Shown in pieces: positions 26,786 to 34,705 of a DNA stretch of 64,000 nucleotides. The notes beneath the pieces are model-generated. The model did no database searches, had not been told where the DNA came from, and saw only the letters and a list, made by a program, of their open reading frames with translations. The stretch's first letter is position 1. Each line of letters opens with the position of its first letter. A program made the translations under genes and the position numbers. Source of the stretch: Deltaproteobacteria bacterium UBA6106. GTDB taxonomy: Bacteria; Desulfobacterota; Syntrophorhabdia; Syntrophorhabdales; Syntrophorhabdaceae. The stretch covers positions 20,572 through 84,571 of the forward strand of contig DIWM01000017.1 in assembly GCA_002428485.1 (NCBI GenBank), written 5' to 3'.

Positions 26786-28391
26786 TCTTCCCCCTCCTCA
26801 TAATATCTACAACTCTGGTTAGGACAAAATAACCAATGGCGATTGGTTCTGGTAATTTGTATGGTTTTTTCTTTAACGATACGCTTTTTGAAGGGTTATG
26901 TTTACCCCGTATTCTAAGGATCAGTTCTTTCACTCTTGCCAGAAGTTCTTCAGGACCTAGCTGTCCGCTTCTTGAACAACTCGTCAAACAGTATATTTTT
27001 TGAAATTTACGAAAGCTGACTAAATTATTTTTGATGTCCTTTAAAAAGTTGTCCACAGAGGCGATATGTTTTTTTGGCAGCTCCAAACTGTCGATCTTTG
27101 GTTTGTAAATCTCGGCCATTGGTCCTTGACCTTTGTGTATCTCAACATCCCATTTGAAGCGGTTCCTTTGAAAATCAGAGTGGTAATTTGTGAGTTCTAC
27201 GCGATATGTATCGATCTTAAGATAGGGAACATGATATTTGAACCTGGCTGTGATTCTTTTCGGTTTTTCTTGTTGAATTGTGAAGGTTTTGAAGTTGAGG
27301 TTTTGGAATTCACTAACACCTCTTTGTTTTATTGCTTCATAGACCTTGGGTATGGAGATACCCTCAGTTTCTGCGATCGCCGATGCAAAAGCAAATGCTA
27401 ATTTTGGTGGTACCGCATTCCCTACCAGCTTATGTTTTATAGGTTTCGTTTTCCCATAGAATCGATAGTCGATCGGAAAGCTCATTAAGGAAGCAACCTC
27501 TCGAATTGTTGGAGATCTGAACCGGCCCTTTCTATATGCAAAAGCCATTGATTCTCGGGCGGAAAAAGTCATAGTTGCCATGATAGCTCGGCAAAGCCTT
27601 TCTTCATTTTCAGGGAAATACATTTTCCCCATGTAACCTTTATCTTCTTTTAAGCGTTGGAGCTTCTTCCATTGAAACTCGGCGATCTCTTGAATATAGT
27701 GGTGATCCGTTATGTCCTTCGATGTAAGGGTCAGTGCATAATTTGGGTCTACGATGGTAGATTCTAAATTTTCACACGGTGTTCCAAGGGCGCACAATAT
27801 CTCCTTTAAAGGCTTGTACGATCCTTTTGCATATATTTGCTGTCCTGGTGCGGGGAATTCTCCACAAAAATATCTTTTGCGTTTTGAAGGAACTCCAAAA
27901 TGTTCGGCACGATAAAAGCCAGAGGCTTCGTTTTTTACGTTAAGCTTGAAGTCACCATCAAATTGAAGTTGCTTTGCTGTATAAGAACATTTTATGAAGG
28001 GCTCGGCTTTTGCTACATTTTCTAATATCCAGTATTTGAGAATTGATCTTTTTTTTAATTTTTTTCGAGCTACTATCGTCAGAAATGCTTTTATCAGACT
28101 AAGCCCTTTTGTTTTATCGCCCTTTCCAGATTTGTTAGAGTTTGAAAATGCAATGCAAGGTGGAGAACCAATTATGATTTCGGAATCAGGAATTATGCGC
28201 TCAAACTCCTCATTTGGCATTTTTGATATTACCTCAATGTCACCTAGCGATACGGCACTGTTGGGATGATTTTCACTAAATGAATCAACGGCCGCCTGCC
28301 AATTATCTACCCCGCAAATTATGGTAAATCCGGCTTGCCTAAACCCCTCTGAAAAACCACCCGCTCCACAAAAAAGATCGAGAACTCTCAT
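26778..28391 (-). CDS. DNA cytosine-5 methyltransferase with long C-terminal extension
   Basis: A 537-residue C5-methyltransferase. Motif I is LDLFCGAGGFSEGFRQAGF at the N-terminus. Motif IV is GSPPCIAFSNS with the catalytic cysteine, motif VI is WILENVAKAEPF, motif VIII is VPSKRKRYF and motif X is LVGNAVPPKLAFAFA near 325. Residues 340-537 are an extension absent from minimal Dcm-type enzymes, containing HVPYLKIDTYRVELTNYHSD; it may contact other subunits. The methyl mark would label self DNA at an unknown site. It overlaps the vsr gene by four bases, which ties the pair together as in dcm-vsr loci. Confidence 0.9.
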   Translation of the reverse strand: MRVLDLFCGAGGFSEGFRQAGFTIICGVDNWQAAVDSFSENHPNSAVSLGDIEVISKMPNEEFERIIPDSEIIIGSPPCIAFSNSNKSGKGDKTKGLSLIKAFLTIVARKKLKKRSILKYWILENVAKAEPFIKCSYTAKQLQFDGDFKLNVKNEASGFYRAEHFGVPSKRKRYFCGEFPAPGQQIYAKGSYKPLKEILCALGTPCENLESTIVDPNYALTLTSKDITDHHYIQEIAEFQWKKLQRLKEDKGYMGKMYFPENEERLCRAIMATMTFSARESMAFAYRKGRFRSPTIREVASLMSFPIDYRFYGKTKPIKHKLVGNAVPPKLAFAFASAIAETEGISIPKVYEAIKQRGVSEFQNLNFKTFTIQQEKPKRITARFKYHVPYLKIDTYRVELTNYHSDFQRNRFKWDVEIHKGQGPMAEIYKPKIDSLELPKKHIASVDNFLKDIKNNLVSFRKFQKIYCLTSCSRSGQLGPEELLARVKELILRIRGKHNPSKSVSLKKKPYKLPEPIAIGYFVLTRVVDIMRRGKNG

Positions 28392-28888
28392 AGTGATCCT
28401 TGCATTGAAATAGATTTTATAAAGATTCCCTTGATGCGTTCAAGGCATTCCTGCAAATCATTTTTTAACTGGCATTCCCAAAGAACCAACACATTCCAGT
28501 TGTCTTTTTCCAGTTTGTCAATTTTAACTTTATCTCTTGCAATGTTCTTGGAGAATTTCTCCTCCCAAAAATCATTATGTGTTTTGGGTCTGTTTGGTTT
28601 GCAATTAGGGCAACAATGCCAATAACAACCATGGACAAAGATTGCTATCTTTTTTCCAGGATAGCAAATATCGGGTCTGCCCGGGGCTTTCTTCCAATGT
28701 AATCTGTAGCCACATAAGCCTATCGTTCGAAGTGTCTTTCGCAAAATAAGTTCTGGCTTTGTATTTTTTGACCGAATTGAACTCATTATTTTAGAAACGA
28801 TCTCTTTCTCAGGGATTGGCGCACGACCGTCCCTTAGATACATTTTTGTCGGATACTCTTTCCTTTTCCTTGTGTCACGCTTAGTCAT
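28388..28888 (-). CDS. vsr: Very short patch repair endonuclease (Vsr)
   Basis: A 166-residue Vsr nuclease. The family core is intact: MSSIRSKNTKPELILRKTLR, YRLHWKKAPGRPDICYPGKK with the metal-binding aspartate, IAIFVHGCYWHCCPNC with the zinc-site cysteines and histidine, and WNVLVLWECQLKND. Vsr nicks T:G mismatches left by deamination of 5-methylcytosine, so it protects the host from mutation by the adjacent methyltransferase. It is the first gene of the leftward five-gene operon. The ATG lacks a strong ribosome site. A composite repeat lies directly upstream. Confidence 0.92.
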   Translation of the reverse strand: MTKRDTRKRKEYPTKMYLRDGRAPIPEKEIVSKIMSSIRSKNTKPELILRKTLRTIGLCGYRLHWKKAPGRPDICYPGKKIAIFVHGCYWHCCPNCKPNRPKTHNDFWEEKFSKNIARDKVKIDKLEKDNWNVLVLWECQLKNDLQECLERIKGIFIKSISMQGSL

Positions 28889-28907
28889 GATTATTATTTT
28901 TTACTGC

Positions 28908-29018
28908 ATGCACGTGCATTCGGGGTCAGGTTTTCTATCATCATTCTTTCAATTAATTTATGCTGCAAGCGTCCCCCAGTTTGAGCTTTGAGCAGAGAGC
29001 TAAGAGCGTAGAGTGAAA
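28908..29018 (+). repeat. Composite repeat, copy A
   Basis: The order is a TGCA-rich head, CGGGGTCAGG, a T-rich spacer, TGCTGCAAG, a CCCCC tract and then AGC-type heptamers (TTTGAGC, AGAGAGC, TAAGAGC). Copies B (30.65 kb) and C (32.97 kb) follow the same plan. Nothing in the surrounding 311-base gap looks coding. It separates the vsr operon from the TPR cassette. Confidence 0.75.
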
Positions 29019-29199
29019 AAGTCAGATAGATGTTTCAAAACTACCCCGTAGCCTTAACCTGCCCTCTAATACACCTGCTCTTTATTGAAATTACCCCACC
29101 TGTTTGTACAATAGCTATTGTAACCCTTTGAAAACGAAAGTCAATTTTTTTGAGCCAACTCATTCTGCCCATCGCAAATAACAACCCCTTAGCTTCTTA

Positions 29200-30069
29200 T
29201 TATTTTTTATTACGAATTTCATTTTCCACCCAATTAAGATTCTCGGCAGCATTTTTATAATTTTTATCAATCATCAATGCTTCATTAAAGTGGACTTTTG
29301 CTGTTTTCAAATTCCCTTGTTGGGCATAGACAAAGCCAAGATTATTTTGAGCATATTTGTCTTTCGGGTCTATCTTAATGGCAATTTCTAAAAATCTTTG
29401 AGCTTTCGCATATGAACCTTTTTTTATATATGCAAGGCCTAAGCTATTATACTTTAGTTTCAATTCAGCCGGTGGTAAATTTGCTGACTTTTCAAACTCA
29501 GCAATAGCCTTATCGTAATTTTCTTTATCTAGATAAATGGCACCCAACGCCATCATTACAGTGCTATCAGTCTTATCTAAGGCCAGTAAATATTCTTCAG
29601 CCTTGTTTAATAACGCAACATTTTTTTGTTTCAACCCCATTTGAATGTAATACTGTGCTACGCGGAGTTTAACATAACCTATCCTCTTGCCTTGTGGCTT
29701 TAATTCTATGTATTTTTCATATTGTGGTATCATCCTCGCATAATATTTTCCTTCTGGAAATTTTACATCCTCATAGATTTTACCCAGTAAGAAATACGCT
29801 TGGGCATGTCCAGAAAATCTATTTATTTCTTCGTTAAGTTCCTCAATAGCAAGTGCAAAAATCTTTTTTTCATAAGCATTAACTGCATTTCTGTAATTTA
29901 TGTTTTTGGAATATATTTTATCTTCATCTTCTGTATAGTTTTTGTATATATTGTTATTGGCATGATAACGGCAAGTATTTATTTTATAAATATATATTCC
30001 GCTGACAATGGTAACGGTAAATGAAATAAGTATTATTAAAAATAAATATCTTTTCCGTATTTTTTTCAT
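29200..30069 (-). CDS. Membrane-anchored TPR protein
   Basis: A 289-residue protein with one N-terminal membrane helix (YLFLIILISFTVTIVSGIYIY). Tetratricopeptide repeats fill the rest: HAQAYFLLGKIYEDV, KLRVAQYYIQMGLKQ, VMMALGAIYLDKENYDKAIAE, KYNSLGLAYIKKGSYAKAQR and AQNNLGFVYAQQGNLKTAK are the clearest. TPR arrays bind partner proteins. The start overlaps the upstream gene's stop as ATGA, so the two form a cassette. The pair lies in AT-rich DNA between two copies of the same composite repeat. Function unknown. Confidence 0.75.
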   Translation of the reverse strand: MKKIRKRYLFLIILISFTVTIVSGIYIYKINTCRYHANNNIYKNYTEDEDKIYSKNINYRNAVNAYEKKIFALAIEELNEEINRFSGHAQAYFLLGKIYEDVKFPEGKYYARMIPQYEKYIELKPQGKRIGYVKLRVAQYYIQMGLKQKNVALLNKAEEYLLALDKTDSTVMMALGAIYLDKENYDKAIAEFEKSANLPPAELKLKYNSLGLAYIKKGSYAKAQRFLEIAIKIDPKDKYAQNNLGFVYAQQGNLKTAKVHFNEALMIDKNYKNAAENLNWVENEIRNKK

Positions 30070-30641
30070 TTTCTGTGCTTACTTATGTTTTTCGTGTTGC
30101 TTTTGATCCAATTTTGCCTAGTTTTAAGTGATAAATCTATTCCACTTTCAATAGCTCTTTTTTCCTCATCATTGACATACTGTGGTATTATCGACAAGTA
30201 CCCATTTTTTCCCCATGAAACTTGAAATTTTTCTTCATTTTCTCCTTCTGGCGCGATTATTATATCGAAAAGACATTTATTCTTTTTGGAAAGACGTCTA
30301 AGAATAAATTCTACGGATTTGTTTTGAGAATCGTGTTTACTTTGATATTCAATATTGTCCATTGTGTTGATTTTGAAATCAATTATTTCTCCTTTTTGTA
30401 GATCACCCTTAAAACTAAGTCTATCAGCATGAACATTGGAATTGTTAATTAACTTTCCGCTATATAGCATCACACCACGATAATTATATTTTGAAATATA
30501 ACCATCAACATTGGCCTCGCTAGTGAAATAAAACCAGAGTGCCATAATTACTGATATAATGCCGCAAATAGCTGAGACTCTGGCTGCATTGGGTGTCGTG
30601 TGTTTCTTGATTAACGGAATTATTATTTCTCTAAAATACAT
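30066..30641 (-). CDS. Hypothetical single-pass membrane protein
   Basis: A 191-residue protein I do not recognise. A basic N-terminus (LIKKHTTPNAAR) precedes one membrane helix (VSAICGIISVIMALWFYF). A soluble part follows with beta-rich segments (RGVMLYSGKLINNSNVHAD, GEIIDFKINTMDNIEYQSK, LFDIIIAPEGENEEKFQVSW) and a basic tail. It precedes the TPR gene with a four-base overlap, so the two products probably form one membrane complex. Low GC content suggests transfer. Confidence 0.6.
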   Translation of the reverse strand: MYFREIIIPLIKKHTTPNAARVSAICGIISVIMALWFYFTSEANVDGYISKYNYRGVMLYSGKLINNSNVHADRLSFKGDLQKGEIIDFKINTMDNIEYQSKHDSQNKSVEFILRRLSKKNKCLFDIIIAPEGENEEKFQVSWGKNGYLSIIPQYVNDEEKRAIESGIDLSLKTRQNWIKSNTKNISKHRK

Positions 30642-30643
30642 TA

Positions 30644-30830
30644 TTGCAATGCACTTGGGGCCAGGTCTTTTATTATCAGTTTTTTAGTTATTTTCTGCTG
30701 CAAGAATTTCCCCCAAGAAATCAGCTTTGAGCAAAGAGCGAAGAGCTGAGAGTAAAGGCCATTGTAGTATGCAGTAAGCAGCTAAAAGCGATTCACAACT
30801 CATAACCCCACCGTAGAAGCAGCGTAGAGC
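30644..30830 (+). repeat. Composite repeat, copy B, with long heptamer tail
   Basis: Same order as copy A: TGCAATGCAC head, GGGGCCAGG, a T-rich spacer, TGCTGCAAG, CCCCC, then AGCTTTG/AGCAAAG/AGCGAAG/AGCTGAG heptamers. Further AGC-type units continue to about 30830. It abuts the stop side of nothing and the start codon of the membrane-protein gene, which begins just to its left on the other strand. Confidence 0.75.
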
Positions 30831-31492
30831 TGAGAGTAAAACGGCTCAGGCAAACTCGATACTCGATGATCGATCATCGACATTCTACGTCAAACGCAAG
30901 GAACCCGATAAACCCTAAAAACTATATTTTTGAAATATCCCACCAAGGAATTAGCATAGAGCTGAGAGCGGAGGGCCGAGAGTTACAGAAACAATTCTCC
31001 TTCCCGTTGCTTACGCCAAACCCCTTAAAACCATTCTATCCCTATGAAATCAAAAATACAAATGTTTTTTCAGCTTACAGCTATCAGCCTTCAGCTATCA
31101 GCTTGAGGAACGAGGTGCGAGGAAAAAGGCTAAGCTCTCCAAGGGCACGTGTCCACGTCATGGACACGTTCTCAATACGTGTCCAAAATATGCTTTTTTA
31201 TGGACATGTATTTATTTCATGTCCGCGTCATGGACACATTATTTAGACAAAAGTTTATAAAGCCGCACGTTTAAAAAGAGATTTTCCTTCCCTATCCTAG
31301 GGCTCAGGGACGTTGGTAACTTTGGTAACTTACCGGAAAGGAACTCAAGGAGCGAGGAGCGAGGGATAAAACGGCTCATGGCTCATAGCACACTCGTACC
31401 CGATCATCGATAGTCGATCATCGACGTTCTACTAGGGAACGTTTTATTCCGGCGATCCAGGTACATATACCGCCGGCGGTGACAATTTACAG
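30831..31492. other. Repeat-packed gap without a gene
   Basis: No believable gene. It holds TCGATCA/TCGATAG-type heptamers (near 30862-30884 and 31402-31424), AGC-type heptamers (30959-30985, 31077-31105), and a 45-base segment (CCATTCTATCCCT...TTTTTTCAGC, 31033-31076) repeated with few changes at 34455-34505. A GGGACGTTGGTAACTTTGGT segment near 31308 is repeated near 33799. The TGTCC inverted array is listed separately. An open frame across this region is a shadow of repeats. Confidence 0.65.
31145..31240. repeat. Clustered TGTCC/GGACA inverted half-sites
   Basis: Six half-sites occur in about 95 bases. Two pairs are perfect inverted repeats with a seven-base spacer (TGTCC-N7-GGACA, both with an A/GCGTCAT-type spacer), and another pair is spaced by about 18 bases. 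The regular spacing resembles operator arrays or recombinase sites. No gene start lies close by on either strand. Confidence 0.55.
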
Positions 31493-32572
31493 CTATGTCA
31501 CCTTCCATTGAAAGGTGCGTATTGTCTTTTTAAAATGGGTCCACCTCTTGGTTAAAAACTGATAGCGGCCCGCTACGATACCGGGTGAGACCCCGAGTTC
31601 CTTGGCAAAACCGACGATCTCCCTGTCGGAGCTAAATGCTTTGATTTTTTCATTATATCGTGCCGGAACTAAAAATTCTGCAGCAAATTCGTCTGCTCTT
31701 CCCTCGCGGGGTTCATTACGGGTGCCATTATTGATGAGAAGGTCTTTCTTGCCATCGTGCAGGACATGCCCCGCCTCATGAAAGAAAGAAAACCAGAACT
31801 TGTCTTCTCCCCTGCCCCTTAGACAGAGCAGGATCATTGCCTTTTGTGGAGATAACCATTTTGTGGCGCCATTCCAAGGTACTTTCCTCATCTCAGGTAC
31901 AAGGGCAAGCACAACGCCCGCATCAGCGCATAGTCGTTTCATTTCCGGTTCGAACCTTTCGGGCTCTTCACATGTCAGGCTACGGATCATTTTTAAAGCC
32001 TTCAAAAATAATGTTTTGTCAAATGGCTTGCATACTATCTTTTGGGATTGAAGCTCTCCCTGCCTTATCCAGGCAGATGCCGAGCCAGGCTGCGATTCGA
32101 AGCAGTGAGAACGGCGGGCTGCCACGGCTGGATTTGTCCATATTTCCCGCCATGCTTCCACGCTGCTGACACCATAAAAAGCAAGGGTATCCCGCAGCAT
32201 TTCTATCTCGTCAGTTGTCTCTTTCAACAAGCCCCTCTCTGCCAGTTCTTTCGTTGGTATAGTCTTCAGCCATTCCATGTCTTTTCGAAAACGCTCGCGC
32301 TCGATCACCTTAGCTCGTTGCTCCTGGTATTGGGCCTCAAGATTATTCCAGAAGCTTGCAGGCACACCGGTCACCAGCTCAAAGCGGTTTGCACTCTCAT
32401 AAGAAATTGGTTGTTCTCCCTTAAAGATACGGATAAGAGACTGCACTGTTAATCCCGTCCTTATCGCAAGCTCTTTTTGCGACATATCGAGTGATTCCAT
32501 GACCTCTTGAAGTGTCTGGCCCGGAGGCACTGCGTAGTCAGGTTCAAATTTATATTTTCTTTTTGCTTTCAT
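31493..32572 (-). CDS. HigA-like antitoxin fused to ImmA/IrrE metallopeptidase
   Basis: A 359-residue two-domain protein. The N-terminal XRE helix-turn-helix (GQTLQEVMESLDMSQKELAIRTGLTVQSLIRIF) is followed by a linker. An ImmA/IrrE (DUF955) zinc peptidase domain has the H-E-x-x-H motif in SFFHEAGHVLHDG, with the downstream EGRADEFAAEFLVP acidic helix that supplies the third ligand. Such proteins accompany HigB-type killers, as here, where the toxin gene is seven bases upstream. The peptidase half may degrade the toxin or a repressor after a signal. That role is inferred from the family. Confidence 0.82.
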   Translation of the reverse strand: MKAKRKYKFEPDYAVPPGQTLQEVMESLDMSQKELAIRTGLTVQSLIRIFKGEQPISYESANRFELVTGVPASFWNNLEAQYQEQRAKVIERERFRKDMEWLKTIPTKELAERGLLKETTDEIEMLRDTLAFYGVSSVEAWREIWTNPAVAARRSHCFESQPGSASAWIRQGELQSQKIVCKPFDKTLFLKALKMIRSLTCEEPERFEPEMKRLCADAGVVLALVPEMRKVPWNGATKWLSPQKAMILLCLRGRGEDKFWFSFFHEAGHVLHDGKKDLLINNGTRNEPREGRADEFAAEFLVPARYNEKIKAFSSDREIVGFAKELGVSPGIVAGRYQFLTKRWTHFKKTIRTFQWKVT

Positions 32573-32578
32573 ACTGCT

Positions 32579-32914
32579 TCAGTGGGTATCTCTAATCTCA
32601 ATAATTTCAATCTCTCTTATCTGCTTTCGATCAATTCCGCCATCTTCACGCAAAGGAGTTTTATCATAAGCCGGGATAAACAGAAGCCGGTAAGGATGCT
32701 CCAAATCCACCGAAAATATGCCGGCATCTTTTCCGGTTAGTTCATGACAGCGTGGCGGCGGCAAATGAGAAATGACAGATAGTGTCTCTGCGGCTGATAG
32801 CTCCATCAGCCTTTGTTTTAATTTTGCGGTCATTTTAGCCCCAAGTTCTTTTACCATCTCTTTGTCCTGGGAGCATATTTTTTTAAGTTTATTTGTTCTA
32901 AAGTATATCTTCAT
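32579..32914 (-). CDS. HigB-like plasmid-maintenance killer toxin
   Basis: A 111-residue RelE/HigB-type toxin. The family features are the helical KLKQRLMELSAAETLSVIS, PPPRCHELTGKDAGIFSVDL and the YRLLFIPAYDKTP strand, followed by an R-x-I-x-x-I-E-I-I-E-I end. The length is normal. It precedes the HigA/ImmA-type antitoxin in the same transcript. Expected action is ribosome-dependent mRNA cleavage. The pair sits between composite repeats in accessory DNA and could stabilise the region. Confidence 0.82.
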   Translation of the reverse strand: MKIYFRTNKLKKICSQDKEMVKELGAKMTAKLKQRLMELSAAETLSVISHLPPPRCHELTGKDAGIFSVDLEHPYRLLFIPAYDKTPLREDGGIDRKQIREIEIIEIRDTH

Positions 32915-32966
32915 GTCGGTACATTGTCAAGAAAAAGTTAACACATTATGTTAGTTATTATGAAAG

Positions 32967-33090
32967 ATGCATTCAATCCAAATTCGGGGTCAGGTTTTTT
33001 CTTATCTGTTTTTTGCTTATTTTCCTGCTACAAGAAATCATCCCCCCAACATTAAATCGGCGGAGAGCTGAGGGCGAGGGACTGGAGGGC
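32967..33090 (+). repeat. Composite repeat, copy C
   Basis: TGCATT head, TTCGGGGTCAGG, a T-rich spacer, TGCTACAAG, CCCCCC and a short heptamer tail (GGAGAGCTGAGGGCGAGGG). It follows the plan of copies A and B. Its heptamer tail runs into the 3' end of the RhuM-like gene and supplies that gene's last codons, so the repeat has replaced the gene's original end. Confidence 0.7.
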
Positions 33091-33642
33091 CTGCGCATAG
33101 TCGGTTACCACCTTAAGGAGGCCCTCTGCCTCCTGACCGGCCAGGCGCCGTTCTCCAACAATCCTCCCCAGAAGGTCAACTGCCTGCTGCAGTTCCCTGA
33201 GCTTCTTATTTTCTTCCTGCAGCCGTTTTTCGTTGATTGAATAACCTTTGAGTATATGATCCTTGAGTACATTCGTCGCCCAGATACGGAATTGGGTACC
33301 ACGTTTAGAGTTCACCCTGTAACCGACAGAGATGATCATGTCAAGATTATAGAAATCCATTAAACGGATCTTTCCATCAGCGGCAACCTGTGCATTTTTT
33401 GCACAGGTTGAATCAGGAGACAATTCGCTGGTCTTGTAAATGTTTCTAATGTGCTTAACAATCACAGAACGATCCCTTTCAAAAAGCGCAGCTATCTGAT
33501 GGGCGTCTAACCAGATCGTTTCTTTCTCCAGCCGAACATCCAATCTGGTTTTCCCATCTTCGGTCTGGTAAAGGACTATCTCGCCGGCCTTGTTGTCGGC
33601 CGGCAAGGTAGATCGTTTCTTTCTCTTTATATGTTCTCTCAT
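33052..33642 (-). pseudogene. RhuM-family gene, 3'-truncated
   Basis: A 196-residue reading with an intact RhuM-type DNA-binding N-terminus: TIWLDAHQIAALFERDRSVIVKHI, FYNLDMIISVGYRVNSKRGTQFRIWATNVL and LKDHILKGYSINEKRL. Relatives are longer, about 330 residues, and often continue into a Fic/Doc-like domain. Here the frame ends at ALQSLALSSPPI, where a repeat supplies the last codons. It is therefore probably a truncated gene; residual function of the N-terminal domain cannot be excluded. The intact first 180 residues suggest a recent event. Confidence 0.7.
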
Positions 33643-33763
33643 GGATCTTGTCCGCTTAAAAGCATCCCCTTGAGCTTATTGTATCAAAACAAAAAAGGAG
33701 GTGCAAGCTTAGCCTTCGTCGATCAGCTTTCAGGATGCTGGATGCCAGGGAGAACCGCTTTAA

Positions 33764-33832
33764 CCTTTCACGTTTCACCTTTCACTGAATCAATATCAGG
33801 GACGTTGGTAACTTTGGTAACTTGCCGGAACG
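33764..33832 (+). repeat. Heptamers plus GGGACGTTGGTAACTTTGGT repeat
   Basis: CTTTCAC/GTTTCAC/CTTTCAC units are followed by a GGGACGTTGGTAACTTTGGT segment and TTGCCGGAACGAGG. The latter matches a segment near 31308 almost base for base over about 35 positions. Such segments often mark REP-type elements, but no RAYT transposase is in the window. Confidence 0.55.
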
Positions 33833-33844
33833 AGGAAAAATGGA

Positions 33845-34366
33845 CTAGTCTTCGCCCCTCAGAAATCCTATTCGTCTCTTTTTCTTCGGTTCCGGCTGGA
33901 TCATCAATTGGCGTATTGCTTCGAAGACGACCCTGAATTTTGCATCGTACTTCTTTTCCAACTCATCAAGCCGTCCGGCAAGATCTTTGTGTGAGGCTAT
34001 CATTTCGCGAAGCTTCACGAACGTCCTCATGATCTGGATATTTACCTCAACGGCCCTATCGCTGTTTAATACGGTAGAGAGCATGGCAACGCCTTGCTCT
34101 GTGAAAGCATAAGGCAGATACTTTCGGTGCCGGCCCCGTCCTCTCTTTAAGGTCGCAAAATGCGACCTTAAAGATCCAGCTTCCTCACCGGATAGTTGAA
34201 ACATAAAATCCTGAGGAAACCTTTTTTCGTTTCTTCGGACCTGTTCATTCAGCCTTTTAGTGGGCACACCATAAAGCTCTGCCAGATCCTCATCCAGCAT
34301 GACCTTGTGACCGCGAATGAAATAGATCTTTCTTTCGATCACTTCGACAGGAATAAGCGCTTCCAT
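33845..34366 (-). CDS. ORF6N-domain protein
   Basis: A 173-residue protein with an N-terminal ORF6N (KilA-N-related) domain: IERKIYFIRGHKVMLDEDLAELYGVPTKRLNEQVRRN, then RFPQDFMFQLSGEE and YLPYAFTEQGVAMLSTVLNS. A coiled-coil tail follows (LREMIASHKDLAGRLDELEKKYDAKF) and a basic end KPKKKRRIGF-like. ORF6N domains are common in phages and mobile DNA and bind DNA. The ATG chosen follows a G-rich stretch. It is the last gene before the integrated element's left end and belongs to the older accessory zone. Confidence 0.8.
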   Translation of the reverse strand: MEALIPVEVIERKIYFIRGHKVMLDEDLAELYGVPTKRLNEQVRRNEKRFPQDFMFQLSGEEAGSLRSHFATLKRGRGRHRKYLPYAFTEQGVAMLSTVLNSDRAVEVNIQIMRTFVKLREMIASHKDLAGRLDELEKKYDAKFRVVFEAIRQLMIQPEPKKKRRIGFLRGED

Positions 34367-34393
34367 GTTGCCCCCCCCATTTTGATATCGCAA

Positions 34394-34705
34394 GACGCGA
34401 TCTCAAATCATATAGATTGCTTTTCTTCCCAATTACGCATCCCCCGTTCTTGGATGAAGCCATTCTATCCCTGTGAAATCAAAAATACAAATAATTTTTT
34501 CAGCCGACAGCTGTCGGCCGTCAGCGATTGTTGGAACTGTTTTACCAAACTTTACTGACAAGAGGGGCAGGGGGAGGGAGGAAGATCGTGGACGCGGGTA
34601 TGTGCACAAGCAATCGCATAGGATATTGTCGATGGCCATAATCCGGTTGCGATCGGCACGAGAAGGCAAAACTTACAAGATGGAGGGATCTATCGCTTAA
34701 TGACG
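34394..34705. other. Noncoding flank left of the integrated element
   Basis: No gene seen. It contains the second copy of the CCATTCTATCCCTGTGAAAT repeat (34455-34505), a CAGCCGACAGCTGTCGGCC heptamer-type stretch with a perfect GCCGACAGCTGTCGGC palindrome, and a purine-rich GAGGGGCAGGGGGAGGGAGG tract near 34562. This is the chromosome side of the left attachment site. Confidence 0.55.

Noticed and set aside
31145..31240. TGTCC/GGACA array as a CRISPR array
   Set aside because: Half-sites are only 5-7 bases with irregular spacing, and there are no repeats of 24-37 bases or cas genes anywhere in the window.
30866..31246. 126-codon frame in the repeat-packed gap
   Set aside because: It is a translation of heptamer and inverted repeats without any protein family feature or ribosome site.
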